A stretch of 64,000 bases of DNA from Trematomus loennbergii (Eukaryota; Chordata; Actinopteri; Perciformes; Nototheniidae), in contig JAAOOA010000033.1 of the NCBI GenBank assembly GCA_012861695.1, positions 16,965,934-17,029,933 on the forward strand, read 5' to 3'. The notes under the pieces are model-generated. The model saw nothing but the letters and a program-made list of their open reading frames with translations. It ran no database searches and was not told the DNA's origin. Position 1 is the stretch's first letter. Every line of letters starts with the position of its first letter. This document shows, piece after piece, positions 12,693 to 25,319 of this stretch. The position numbers and the translations under genes are program-made.

Positions 12693-13887
12693 AGGACACC
12701 TATCATGCTATATTTAAATGATATATTGTAGGGCCATACCTATATAAGGTATATTTATACGTTTCTGTTTTCAAAATACCAAACAGATCATGCATTTTAG
12801 CCATGCCTCATTTCGCTCTATTTGCTGTTCTCCAGCCCTGTTTTTGCAGGGGCTGATTCTGTGAGCTGCAGCTGACCACGCCCCCCTGCAGGAGAGGGGA
12901 GCGTGCTCTGATCAAGTCAGAAGAGGGGAGAAAAATAGATCTCCGTCCTCCGTGTTTTATATTATTATAGGCCTATAGAGTCGTTATTCATTTGTTTTAA
13001 AGCTCAATAAATAACAAAGAAGACCTTTGACCGGCACTTTTCAAATTTTGTCCGGAAGATTTAAACTTTAACGGACATCTTGACCGGCGAAAGAAACTGA
13101 AACTCTGCCGCACGGTCCCCTCGTTCCTTGGAAGAGACGGAGAGGTGGGTGTTTGTCATCTGCTGGTGGACTAACCGGAGAGAATTACAGTGCTTGCCTC
13201 GACGGGGAGGGATTGCATTGAATTACAGCAGCGGGAGCAAACGCTTGCCTCGGGAGGGAGAAAAAAAAGCCACAGCGGAGAATAAACAGAAGGAGTCGAT
13301 AGGGACTTGGCTTGGTAACTGGAAGGTCACCAGTTCGAGTCCCGGCAAGACCAAGTGCTACCGAGGTGTCCCTGAGCAAGGCACCGTTCCCTACACTGCT
13401 CCCCGGGCGCCGTCCACGGCAGCACACTGCTCCTAACACTAGGATGGGTCAAATGCAGAGGAACAATTTCGTTACATAGTACCTGTACTGTGAAATGACA
13501 ATAAGAGCAATTTAATTTAATTAATTTAATCATAGCAACCATGCGCGGGAAGTCTTCTTCGCTGCTTTTGTGGCAGACTACAGCGCCACTCACAGGCCTG
13601 GCATATGTACTACAGCGTCTCCAGCGCTTTCGAGCGGCAATGGCCGGCCGTGGCCCAACCCCACATTCCCCTGATAGGTGGAGAGTTGGCCCAATAGCCG
13701 TAGCGCCACTTTACTGACGTCAGTCAGTCAGATCAGATCCGTTGCAGCCCCTTTTTTAGAGATTTGGGTATGGAGGAAAATAGAGAGGGTTGTGTTTTCT
13801 GACACTTGGTGAGTTCCCTGGAACACCGGGGACACATATTCATGTATAAAAGACGTACAAAAGTGCATTTTGCATGATAGGTCCCCT
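12693..13887. mobile_element. Long MITE / non-autonomous DNA transposon, family 1, copy A
   Basis: Flanked by TTAA on both sides (12689-12692 and 13888-13891). The ends AGGACACCTATCATGC and GCATGATAGGTCCCCT are inverted repeats. The body matches the copy at 21987-22920 in opposite orientation over almost its whole length. A SINE (about 13300-13545) interrupts copy A at a point where copy B is continuous. TTAA duplication suggests a piggyBac-type transposase in trans (inference). No transposase remnant was seen. Confidence 0.85.
13300..13545 (+). mobile_element. tRNA-derived SINE inserted in MITE copy A
   Basis: An A-box-like TGGCTTGGTAACTGG is followed by a B-box-like CAGTTCGAGTCCC, as in tRNA genes. 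Then come the fish SINE middle (CCCTGAGCAAGGCACC), the tail GATGGGTCAAATGCAGAGG and an AT-rich (ATTTA)n-like end. Its absence from copy B at 21987-22920 dates the insertion after the MITE insertion. Confidence 0.85.
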
Positions 13888-16800
13888 TTAAATAAATGCA
13901 CAGGCTTGCAGGTGCACACTTGTGTTTGTGGAGCCTGTCAGACTTGAGAACATGAGAGCATAATTAACATTGAGGTGAACTTGATTTATATGGTTTCCCA
14001 GCTTCATAAACCTGAAAATAAAATGGAAAGTATTTTTTATCCTCATACACAGGATAGCAGTTCATGTGTAAATATTGATATGTATTGCCACACAATAGAA
14101 ATAGGATTATGTTTCTGATTTACATGCTGCCCATAGATATATGAAATAGACATGTTCTGATAGTCATAGAAAATAGATTTTAAGATCACCTCAAGTAAAA
14201 GTCCTCCTATGGGCAAACACAGTAACATAAGGGATATTAAATGGAATGATATAAAGATATATGCACAAAGGTAACTGAGGATGTTGATTTTGTTGCACTT
14301 TAGTTGAAAAGTTAAAAAGGGACACTCCATTATGACCTGAGCGCACACTTGGACAGTGGTGGCGTCAATCGACAGGATGAAGGTTAAGGCTGGGCAGAGA
14401 GACTGCCCTCTTTTAAAAACAAGTTACCTTAAGAACCAGTGCTCACAAAGAGCCTGAAACAAACATGGTAACATTGTTCTATTTTTGACAACAGTGTCAT
14501 TTGGTTTCATTGTTCTGGGGGGTACAGGCCAGTGAAGGCGGTGATGTTTCTTGTGAAAATGTTCCCTACATGTTGGCTGAACTATTTATGGCAGGTTTTC
14601 CTGAAAAACTGCTGTGGAATCAGACAACTGTACTTTACAGATCACCAGGTTACAGTCTATTCTCAATAACCATTAAAACATTACTTTGTACAAGTTTTTT
14701 AGGTTAAAAAAAGGAATGGGTTCTAAACAGATTTCCTGCCATATTTAACTCTGCTCTCACATATCCTGTTCAAGACTATGCTTAGCAAATGTTGCCAATA
14801 CAATTTCTAAATCCACAGATGAGGATGTGATGATGCACATTATGTTCCTATGACTTTAAATACAATTCATCAGCCCTGCTACTGGTGCCAGAACTTTGTC
14901 TTAGCTGTTGACGACCCTGTTCAGCCGGACGTCGTGAGGAGGCAGCGGGAATTCTCTTTTTTCACTTATTTAATAGATTTTTCACTGAGTTATTCTGACC
15001 AGCCTCAATGACAGTGAAAGGCTGCTGCCTGCCGGTACATCACGACAATCCCCCACTGCCCACCAGCTACCTCCCACCCACCATCCACCCCTGGCACTCA
15101 CACATACCCACAACCCTCCCCTGTTCAAAGCAAACAAATGTTTGATGGAGAAGCAAAAAAAAATGTTTGTTCTTTTCACAAAGTCATATTTATATTTTTG
15201 AAGGAAGGCCACACTGCCAGCCAGTGATGCAGGATGATGAGAGGACGCGGAAATGTCCTTGAGCTGTGTGTGTAGTGTGTTTAGTACAAACTAATGTGAT
15301 TAAATATAACTTGGGTTTTCCACAAGAACTTCCAGTATAAATTGTCCTTATTTTTACCTGCCTTGTGCCTTTTTAAATAATGATTACCCTTAAAAAACAA
15401 TTTTCTCTATTAGTAGAGAATAACTATAAAGCATCCTTTTGCAATCAAAAATATGTTTCAGGTTTTCTCGTTTTAAAGACATTTTTGCAGTCTGTGACTG
15501 ATATAGTTGGGAAGTGGTCACCAATCCTCACCAGTGGTAACTTAGAGGGAACCAGCTCTCTGTTTTATTGTCCAACACATACAGTCGATGGATAAGCATT
15601 TAGACATGTTAAAATAATATAAAATAAATAAAGTTGTTACATCCTACACAGTGTCTGTGAACTGCTGTGGGCTAGTTTTCTCTCTCCTACGCATTATTAT
15701 CATAGACTGTATATGATTATTATACAGTGCTTGGTACACATTAAGCCTACAACAAATCTGTTCATATTTGTGTAGCTTCTGTAGCTGTATCGTATAAATC
15801 TGATCTGATAGTGCGGAGGGATCTCATTCATCCAACTTGTCACACTAGCTGTGTGAATTAAAACAGAAATTTGACTGAGTTCCATCAAGTCGACACAGTT
15901 TAACATCTCAAATTTAGACCATTTACACATCCAGTAGATATTAGCATTCATTTGTATTACAATGTTCATTCTCTTTTAAACCAAGTTTTGGACTTCAACA
16001 ACTCCAAAAAAGCTTTTGTGTCTAGTAGCTGCTAAGCTAGATTTTGTTCACCATCTAAGCTGCTTACTTTGTCTACCATATTGTGCTACGCAGGAATGTA
16101 GGCCTGCAGGGGGATTTATTAGTTGCTATTTTTTTTTATTCTTCTGAAAACAGCTCCCTTCTGTTGATGTACATATTAGTGAGATTGGTCAGACCGAACA
16201 ATCCAGAAAATGAGCTAAACTAAAAGAAGCTAAAAATGCTAAGTAGACTCCTCGGGTTGGCTGAAAAACTTCCGATTTTTAAGAAGTATTGAATAGAGGT
16301 AATTTCACTGTATTTGGTTCATCATGTCTTTAGGAATCTATGGTTCAGCACTCAGCACTGTATGAAGTGACTGGAGTCTACAACCAGAGATATGCAGCAC
16401 TAGTAATACAATAAATGACATTTCTTTTAGAACTGAGTCATTGCTGATAGATTTGGTAATCCTGAGGGCTGGCTTTGGTAAGAAATGAATGATTCAAGTT
16501 CCTCAGAAAAAGGAAATCTGAGTTCACTGTTTTGATGTTTGTTATCTTCCCAGTCATGGTCTTCCTGGCAACTGCATTAAAAAAAGCAAGACTTTAATTA
16601 AAAAAAAAACATACAAGCTGTTTCCCTTACAGTGGTTCGACTTGAAAAACACTGAGTAGTTAAGGGTAGCTTGACTTTATTATGTTTATAGTTTAACTTT
16701 GTATTTAAAAAATGAAAATGAACTTTAGCTGTAAAATACAATTTGAAGTTGTCTGATTCCTATTGAATTACTTAAAGTCAAAAATCAAACAAGAATGGTG

Positions 16801-19478
16801 AAGGTTTAACAGTAAAATCCTCAGCCATACTTTTAAATGTCTAAAATGAGTGTCTAACATTGGTTAGATACGAAACTAGTTTCAGTCAAATGTTGCTTAT
16901 TATTTAATTTTCTTATTAGAGTCATCACACTACTTCCCTATGATATTTCTCATGTAGTGCCACTAGTATAACTGACATGAAGGGTGTTCATAATAAAAAG
17001 AAAACACATGCCTGAATTGAATGTATTTTGAATTCTTGTCCAAATCCCAAAATATACAGCATATTAAGTTTATATACGTTAATATTCAATGAAAATCATC
17101 AAATACATTCATTTATATAAATCATATAAATGTGTTATTTATGCAGCCATAACCATACAATGTATTATATTTAGATCTCTAAGAATTGTGAGAGTCCCAT
17201 ATGAATATATCAAATTAAAGTATACAATATATATACAAACTTCTCTATTAATCTACTGAAGAAAAACAACAACATCACTGTTTCAAAATAAAAGTTAACC
17301 AATTTTCAACAATGAAATGCTTTTTAAAAAGCTTAAACACAGTATACAGTATGGTGGATTTGCAATGGCAGCAACTTCATTCTGCGCCTCCGATAGAGCG
17401 TTAAATGAATATGTTATGTTCACAAATGGAGTTAGGTGACGGTAAATCTGAGTTTCTCGGATGCTGTTGCAGGATACAGGATACTCATTTTGCTCAACTA
17501 GATTCTCCAATAAATAAAGATCAAGACGTCCGATTGCTGAAATCTTTCATTCTGTTGCTATTGTAAAATAAATCCCCAAAACAGAACCACAGTAATAGGT
17601 CTAAACTAGTCTTTTAGGTATGCAAATGCTATTTTTCCTCAGTGACTCAGATATTTTGAAGCCTCCGTAATGAAAAGCCTGCTGCGGGTCAATGGGACAC
17701 TTGTGTCCCCTCTCCTCTCTGTGGCAAAGTGCTGCGACCTTTCCGGAAGCTGGGGAAATATCTTCCATATATTGTTACACCACCTTTCCCAAGGGGGCCA
17801 TAGCAGATTAACTGGCTGCCAACTCACCAGGAAGGCTGAGCATACCCTCACCTATGACGCCTTCATTACAGAAGAAGGAAAGAGGAAATATCGAAGACTT
17901 TCCTCTCTTTTCCTTCCTGTTAGTGGGCTTTCAGCGGGTGGTCATTAGTGTCATGGTGACCCATTAAAACAAGAGACAACTTCCTCATCAGGCACTTATT
18001 TCACAGCTGAGTGAGGTTCAAGGCCGCTGTGTGCTGCGACGCAGAGGTGCAGATCGTATTTAACGTCGTCAATTTTATGCTGAATTAGACAGGCACTCGG
18101 GTTTCAAAGGGAGAGCATCGGCAGGATTTGGAGGATAGCGTTACTGAGTGTTTCTGTGGGCAAGTATCACACACAAACACACACTGCAGTGCATGTATGC
18201 ATACAGGAAACAAATAAGGATGGCCTTACCACCGTGTACAAACACAGTGGTAAAAATAACTGCAAATGTTGCAAGTTGCATAAGGCTGAAATAAGAGATT
18301 GACAACCATGATTTGTTGGCAAAAAGGCACTCATGATGCTGTAATAATTGTAACATAATAAATGACTAAATCAACACCTATTAATCCCTCACACTCATCC
18401 CCCTGTCTGTCCAGCAGCTCTTGGCAGGGGTTCCCTCTGCTGTGCAGTTTGTTGCACTGTGAGCCTCTCGGATATCTGCTTTAAGTTCATTCAGCCCTTT
18501 TTCCCTGCTAGCCTGAAGGTGACAGAGGGCTTCACTTTCCCTGGCTTCTGCTGACTTTGGGCTGTTTAGGAATGAGATGCAGAGAACGTTTCAAAGGAGT
18601 CTGCGGGGCCCCCACAGAGTGAAGCTCCTCTCTGTGTGATCAGCTGCAAGTGAGTGTCCTCATTCTGCTCTAAGTGATGTTGTGCAGATGACACGTTTTG
18701 TCAGCATCAGAAGGCTGCGTGGCTGTTGATCGGGGAATTTCTCAGATCATACAAACTTAAAAGAAGTCATGGGAGCCTCAAGCATAACTTACAGGTGTCA
18801 AAGAGTGATTGTATGACATACATCTGCACTGGGGAGGAGGAAAACTTTCCTTCAGGAAGACTTTAAAAGGGACAGTCACTCACACATACAATAAAATTAA
18901 CATATTTATCTTAAATCTGGGATGAATCTAGATGTTTTGGGTGTTAAAAACACTGCCATCAAATGTCTTTCCTCTCTCGAATAAATTGGAATTAGATGGC
19001 ACTCGGCTTTTGTGTGCCAAAACCATCTATTTATATATATATAGCACTTCAGGTAGAGGAATATGTATTTCTTATTTTGTGGTGAACTGTCCCTTTAAAG
19101 CAGTGAGTGAGAATACATTGATTTTGCAGGAGACCAACTCTCAGAATAGAGCAGCTCTGCTTGAAGTGACATGAATTGGCAGTTTGTTTCACTAATGTCA
19201 CAGTCTACAGTCTACACCAATAAAAGGATACAGGAAGGATATATATGGATTTTACCATGACTTATTCAGATGATGAACATTTCTTAAGGGACACGCTGCT
19301 CCATTCATCCAGAAGTGGAGCTTCTTCGCACTTACAGTATACTGTACTTCATAAAATCATGGGTGGATGCACAGAGAAACGTGCACAAAAAGCACCAGAC
19401 CAGGACAAACAAAAGGAAAATGTGCATTTTAAATTAATAAATAATAACTGCCATTCACCTGTAAAATATAAATGTTAA
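13888..19478. other. Intergenic, no gene recognised
   Basis: AT-rich sequence with scattered short open frames and no protein family motif. A C-rich stretch at 15050-15120 and ordinary poly(A)/poly(T) runs are the only compositional features. No repeat boundary was defined. Confidence 0.5.
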
Positions 19479-19862
19479 AGGTGGGGTAGGTCATTCACTT
19501 CAGAAACACTTTTTGTTATATTCCATGGAATGCTCTTAACATCCCGATAGCAATGAATAAATTAAATGCTTTGACAATAAATATATACAAATATTTCATC
19601 TGTGGAAGCCGTAGCGCTGTAAAAAGCACGACCAATTATCTGCCTCGGCCCGCGGCAAATAACTGGATGTTCTACCTGCCTGTCAGCCTTCCATCTCGTG
19701 CACAAACTTATCTTGTGCCCTCATTGGTCATGTGCACGTTCGTGTGTGTTGGAGGAGGGGCTCTGTAAGGGAGTCTGAAGGAAGGGGCAGATTTTTTTTG
19801 GTTGTGTACTTTCAAATTCTAGCGCACTTGAGCTGGTTTCTCCATTCTTACCTACCCTACCT
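19479..19862. mobile_element. MITE, family 2 (TTAA|AGGTGGGGTAGGT ends), copy 1
   Basis: TTAA at 19475-19478 and 19863-19866 flank inverted ends AGGTGGGGTAGGT and ACCTACCCTACCT. The body matches the copy at 44984-45365 in inverted orientation, including the blocks ATTCCATGGAATGCTCTTAA and GAGGAGGGGCTCTGTAAG. About 384 bp, non-coding. Confidence 0.85.
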
Positions 19863-20535
19863 TTAAAGCATGTAAAGGGTCATATATGACGTAATAAAAA
19901 AGACATAATGTGACATAAAGAACAGAGAGAGATTTACGAATATAGCTGATACAGCTGTTCTGAACCTGTCTGTCTGAGGGCAATAGTGAACTACTTTATT
20001 AGTAGTAGAACAATTATAAAAATCACTTCTTTAACATTTGATATCGGATTAATTCAGTATTGTATCTGATGCAATTTCTCCAAATAAAGCTTGTTATGCT
20101 TTTGATTGTCATTTTTTACATATACGTTTCATACATATACCTACTGTAAATATTTAAAATATTAAAGTACAGACAATTTAGTAGCATGATTAAGTTGGGT
20201 CCATCTGCAACCATTTGGTGCACCCATACAAAAGTTATCATTTTTCCTGAATCTGTTATATCTAATATTTTCCCACGGCTTTTGTCGAAGCATGTTTGGG
20301 TTTTTTGCTCCTGAACCAGCAGCTCTCAAAACAAGAGGCCCCTCGATTATTAATATTTATCATTCACACATCCTGCCTTGCATTATTCTCCTGAATGGGA
20401 TGAGATGTTTTCTCTAGCTGAAATGATTAAATGTTGTTTATTTATATAAACATGGGGCGCCATTGTGGTGCACATTATTCGTATCTGATCCGCCCTGGCC
20501 AGACCTTTGACTTAGATTATATCATCAATTTTATG

Positions 20536-20680
20536 GTAAGCAAATAGTCAAGTCAAGTCAATCAAAGTTTGTTATATTACAATATCACAAAGCATGCCTC
20601 AAAGAGCTTTACATATAATAAAAAGAGCGACAATAGCAGAACACACAAAAATGTATAGAAGTGCGATAAACTACTCAAAC
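20536..20680. repeat. Dispersed teleost repeat (AAGTCAAGTCAA...CAATATCACAAA)
   Basis: The AGTCAAGTCAAGTCAATCAA start, the CAATATCACAAAGCATGCC block and the AGAGCTTTACA block match a repeat that I recall as common in fish. Boundaries are approximate. Confidence 0.45.
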
Positions 20681-20753
20681 TGAGACACATACATACATAC
20701 AATAAACATCCTACATCCAAACCATACAGAAGTTAGACAATATGAATTCGAAA

Positions 20754-20754
<1 letters not shown>

Positions 20755-20802
<48 letters not shown>

Positions 20803-20812
20803 TGGAGCAGCA
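20755..20812. repeat. (TA)n microsatellite
   Basis: An AT dinucleotide run with a few interruptions, followed by TATTATATATATTGG. Confidence 0.9.
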
Positions 20813-21137
20813 CTTCATGGGAGAGCTTTCTGAAAGACTTTCTCAAAAGAAATGCTTAGCTGACAATGATGTAAAACAGATCACGTACTGTAGGCAGACC
20901 TGAGGCCTCTGAAGCAGCTCATTAAATCTAGTTTTCACTATAGATAGGAATTCTTAATTAGATGAGCCTAATTGCCTGTAAGGCAAGGAACATTTATGTT
21001 TACCCAATATCCATGTCTTGATCCATTCCCACAGCAGGGGGCTCGTCAATCTGCCCTGCAGCTTTCACTTCATTTCCTTGTGCACCCAATTATAACAGAC
21101 AACAGCTTTCTCAACATTCAAATGTTCTCCTTTTAAG

Positions 21138-21495
21138 GATGATTCGGTGGAAAGAATAAAAGAGGTTGCTATCCGGTGCTTGGTGGTGTGTCTTCGTGAA
21201 AAGGAGGATCTCTTCAAGGAAAACTTAAGTAAGTAAAGACGATGCTTAAATCATACTGTAACTTGTGTTAACCTGAAACACAATGCAATGTTTTCAAATC
21301 TGATTGCACCAAAACACTGAAATGTATTTTCTAATCTACTTATTCCAGGATGGTGAAGTGGAAGTTAGCAATGAGGTGCTGAAGACTGTCTTGACCAGGG
21401 GTGCGGATGCAAGAATAGTGATTGAAGGAACAGAAGTCCTTCAGATCTCGGATGCGACAAGAGCCTGTGCCATGCTGATGGGGCTAATATACTAA
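21138..21495 (+). pseudogene. Orphan two-exon fragment resembling the C-terminus of fish SAMD3-like / uncharacterised proteins
   Basis: Segment 1 (21138-21228) reads DDSVERIKEVAIRCLVVC then LREKEDLFKENL. Segment 2 (21349-21495) reads DGEVEVSNEVLKTV, then IVIEGTEVLQISD, then CAMLMGLIY and a stop. The LRE-x-LFKE, VIEG and MLxGLIY pattern recalls the C-terminal domain of the multi-copy fish proteins annotated as sterile alpha motif domain-containing 3-like; this is from memory and was not searched. A GT donor (21229) and AG acceptor (21348) exist, but the phases disagree (1 versus 0), and the family normally continues several residues beyond GLIY. AATAAA at 21631-21636 could be its old poly(A) signal. 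No upstream exons were found, so it is probably a truncated or displaced copy. Confidence 0.45.
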
Positions 21496-21986
21496 CTCAA
21501 CCTGAACCTAAAAGAGATGTTAAAAACGTTGGAAGCAGGTTCATGCCTTTATTTTAATGTTTGTATTTACTTTGATTTCATATTTGAGAACATTTGTTAT
21601 AAAAAGGTCATTGTGTAACGAACATTTTAAAATAAACTGTTAACAAGTGGAACTTAAATGTGTATGTTATTTTTGACTCAAAGAAATTAGTTTCTAACAC
21701 TCAAACAAATTAAGGTAACAATTTGCATGGACATTTTTGAGTAGTATGGACTCAAATAAATAAATTATAATAGCTTAAATTAAACAAAATGCAACTTAAA
21801 CTCCCTACATCTTTAAGATTAAAATTAAATTGGTTCAACTTAAATTTAGTTTTTAAAGGTGAAAGCAAATTATGTTTGTAGTACTGAACTAATTGAGTTA
21901 ATCAGATTATAAATGGGTAGTCGGATTAACTTAATAATCGATTAAATTGGAAAAGATAAACTCAAATTGTTACCTCAATTTATTAA

Positions 21987-22920
21987 AGGGGACCTATCAT
22001 GCAAAATGCTTTTGTACGTCTTTTATACATGAATATGTGTCCCCGGTGTTCCAGGGAACTCACCAAGTATCAGAAAACACAACCCTCTCTATTTTCCTCC
22101 ATACCCAAATCTCTAAAAACGGGGCTGCAACGGATCTGATAAAAACTGATCCAGATTTGAACACGTTACTGATGTCAGGACGGTGGCGCTACGGCTATTG
22201 GGCCAACTCTCCACCTATCAGGGGAATGTGGGGTTGGGCCACGGCTGGCCATTGCCGCTCGAAAGCGCTGGAGACGCTGTAGTACATATGCCAGGCCTGT
22301 AAGTGGCGCTGTAGTCTGCCACAAAAGCAGCGAAGAAGACTTGGTTACCATGGTTACCCTTCTGTTTATTCTCCACTGTGGCTTTTTTTCTCCCTCCACG
22401 AGGCAAGCGTTTGCTCCTGCTGCTTTAATTCAATGCAATCCCTCCCGTCGAGGCAAGCACTGTAATTCTCTTCGGTTAGTCCACCAGCAGATGACAAACA
22501 CCCACCTCTCCGCCTCTTCCAAGGAACGAGGGGACCGTGCGGCAGAGTTTCAGTTAGGTTTTCTTTCGCCGGTCAAGATGTCCGTTAAAGTTTAAATCTT
22601 CCGGAAAAATTTGAAAAGTGCCGGTCAAAGGTCTTCTTTGTTATTTATTGAGCTTTAAAACAAATTAATAACGACTCTATATAATAATATAATAAAACAC
22701 GGAGGACGGAGATCTATTTTTCTCCCCCTCTTCTGACTTGTTCAGAGCGCGCTCCCCTCTCCTGCAGGGGGGCGTGGTCAGCTGCAGCTCACAGAATCAG
22801 CCCCCTGCAAAAACAGGGCTGGAGAACAGCAAATAGAGCGAAATGAGGCATGGCTAAAATGCATGATCTGTTTGGTATTTTGAAAACAGAAACGTATAAA
22901 TATACCTTATATAGGTATGG
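21987..22920. mobile_element. Long MITE, family 1, copy B (inverted relative to copy A)
   Basis: TTAA at 21983-21986 is followed by AGGGGACCTATCATGC. The body is the reverse complement of 12693-13887 without the SINE. The match stops at TATAGGTATGG (about 22920), so the last 60 bp or so and the second TTAA are missing. It includes a GTAGTACATATGCC module also found in the element at 51151-52310. Confidence 0.8.
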
Positions 22921-24756
22921 TAAGTATTTAATTTTTTTAGAGTGTAGGAGCTGTAATAAATTGCTTTTTTAATGGCTTGATTATCATTTTGAAATTGTTT
23001 TCGTCAAAATGTCTTCCTTGGTCCCGACTAAAATTTGTTAATAAATGAAAAAAAATGGTACTGTACATAAAGTCTCCCTACAATGGACATGCCAGTGCAA
23101 CCAACATCTATTCTTTAAGGACCTTTTTACAATCAAACCTCGGTAAGTAAGTAATTTATAAATGCTTGAAATGATAAGCTAATGTGTAAATAAACATTTG
23201 AAAAAGTTATCTAGAAGTACAAAATGAACATTTAGTTAGTTCAAAACTATGGATTAACGGTGGAATCATTCAGCTTCACCTGAAGTAGTAGTAGTATGAA
23301 AGATAACCAAACCATCCTAAATATGAACATGTATGAAATCATCTAACAACATCCACTTTCATTTAATGAATAGAGTATGGCCTATACATCTGGAAAAGAT
23401 ATACTACTAACAATGAAGGGGTACACAAGCTCATAAGCAGGACTGTGAGTGTAAAAAAGGTTGGAAACCATTGAAGGCATTTTATATTAGGATATAAAAC
23501 CAGCATGTTTAACACTCACCTAAGTGACAAGACTTTGATGCATCAGTTAGGAAAATCCTCATTATTTAACAAAGCATGGGCCTCTGACAATAAGCCGGAC
23601 CTGCCCAGATACAATAACTTACATCGCAGTCTCCTCAAACTACGTAGGTTGTCTCCAAGGGGAAGAGTTTACATTACCCTCTCAAAGTGTTTGTTTTGTA
23701 ACAAAGGTTGCAGACCTGAACCCTCAACCCCAAACCTTCAGGCCTAAGACAAAATGTGTGGGGGGGTTTGGGCACGAGCCAAGCTTAACACAGGACGACA
23801 TTGGTGCGATTATGTACAGGGGCGCAGGGTGAGGGACAGTGACATCACAACCGATCCAGCCCAGAGGGAGGATGTGAGATAGACACCCACTATCATGTTT
23901 GTTTTCAGTAGGGGGGAAGTTGATGAGTTAGAGCACTGGAGATAAGGAAAACAATACATCATCCACAGTTTTCATATTATTCAATTAAGTCATTGCACGT
24001 AAAGGAAACTGACACCTGAAAGGCAGTGTAATGAAATTAAAAGGATGGTGTGCCTTTTTTTTATCTGAGTAAGTTAATCTTATTATTAATGTCGTACGAA
24101 TAGGCTAAACCGTGCTGATGTTTCACACAGTTCCAGATGTTTCAGCATGGTTTGTTTATTGTGGGGTGCACAAGGCTAGCACTTTCTCATGATGACTTTA
24201 CTCTTCCCACTGCTGCCACTGGGTATTCAATCATAACCTCTCCTCAACCTCCAACCTTAAACCCCATGATGGCCTGACAACACCATGCATCCATGCACCC
24301 CTACAGCATTAGTGTGATAATTTACGTAAACTTATTTGCTTTCTCCAACTTAGAAATACCACCAATACACTGTGCAATACCCTGAGGTGCAGAACCTCTT
24401 TAGGCAACAGAACTACTTGGTTAGGTTTAGGAAGGGATTGTGGAGTCAGTTACGTAAGTTATGTAAACAGAACGCGGACAACAGTCTTCTCTTGGTGAAT
24501 GTTGTGGGTTTGGTTCCATTCATCCACTCCCTTCCCCTCCCTAAGCATTGTTTGTTCTGCGCTTTACACAACATCATCCGAAAAAAAGACATACCATAAT
24601 TTCCTTAATGGCAGCAATGCACATCCTGTCTCATAATTACGTGAGTTAAATACAAATTGGCTACGTGTTTCTACGTTTATAATGCAATCCTTTACTAAGT
24701 AAACAGCTTGCCCTTTTGTGAGTGCACATAAAATCAGGTATGAGATTGAGTCTTTG
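22921..24756. other. Intergenic, no gene recognised
   Basis: No coding or repeat structure could be supported; the short open frames look random. Confidence 0.5.
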
Positions 24757-25311
24757 CAGAGGTGGGTACAAATACTTTGTTACTGTACTTAAGTACATTT
24801 TTCTGGTATCAGTACTTTACTCCACTACTTATTTTTCTGACAACTTTTTACATCTTACATTTTTAACACAAATGCCTGTACTTTCTACTTCTTACATTTC
24901 TAAAATAGGTTTGTTACTTTAGTTTTAATCTGTGTTTGGTGGCGTGATCATTATTATTTAGAGTCATTGCGTGCCTATTGATTTTAACACGATCCGTGTA
25001 TCCATAATTTCCTGGTGTTCTCTAAAGAAGAGCCCAATGAAAACTTTGTCATTTTGCCGTTGTTCAGCATCAAAACATTCATTAGCTAACAATTACATTA
25101 TTATTATTATATAAAGTGAGGTCAGTTACTCTATAAAACAGTTGGTAGTTATGGGTACTTTTTACTTAAGTACATTTTGAAGCCCATACTTCTTTACTTT
25201 TACTTGAGTACAGAAGTTTAGTCAGTACTTCTACTATTACCAGAGTATTTTTAACCACGAGTGTCTGTACTTCTGCTTGAGTAAAGGATGCGTGTACTTT
25301 TGCCATCTCTG
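24757..25311. mobile_element. hAT-type MITE with exact 8-bp target duplication
   Basis: The 555-bp element begins CAGAGGTGGGTACAAATAC and ends GTACTTTTGCCATCTCTG, giving short inverted ends (CAGAGRTGG). It is flanked by AGTCTTTG at 24749-24756 and 25312-25319, an 8-bp duplication as made by hAT transposases. The interior is rich in ACTTAAGTAC/GTACTT words, typical of the very common fish family; related copies lie at 55261 and about 56169. No open frame. Confidence 0.92.
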
Positions 25312-25319
25312 AGTCTTTG

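Noticed and set aside
13300..13345. Possible tRNA gene (A- and B-box-like sequences)
   Set aside because: The boxes belong to the head of a SINE with the standard fish SINE body and tail; there is no full cloverleaf.
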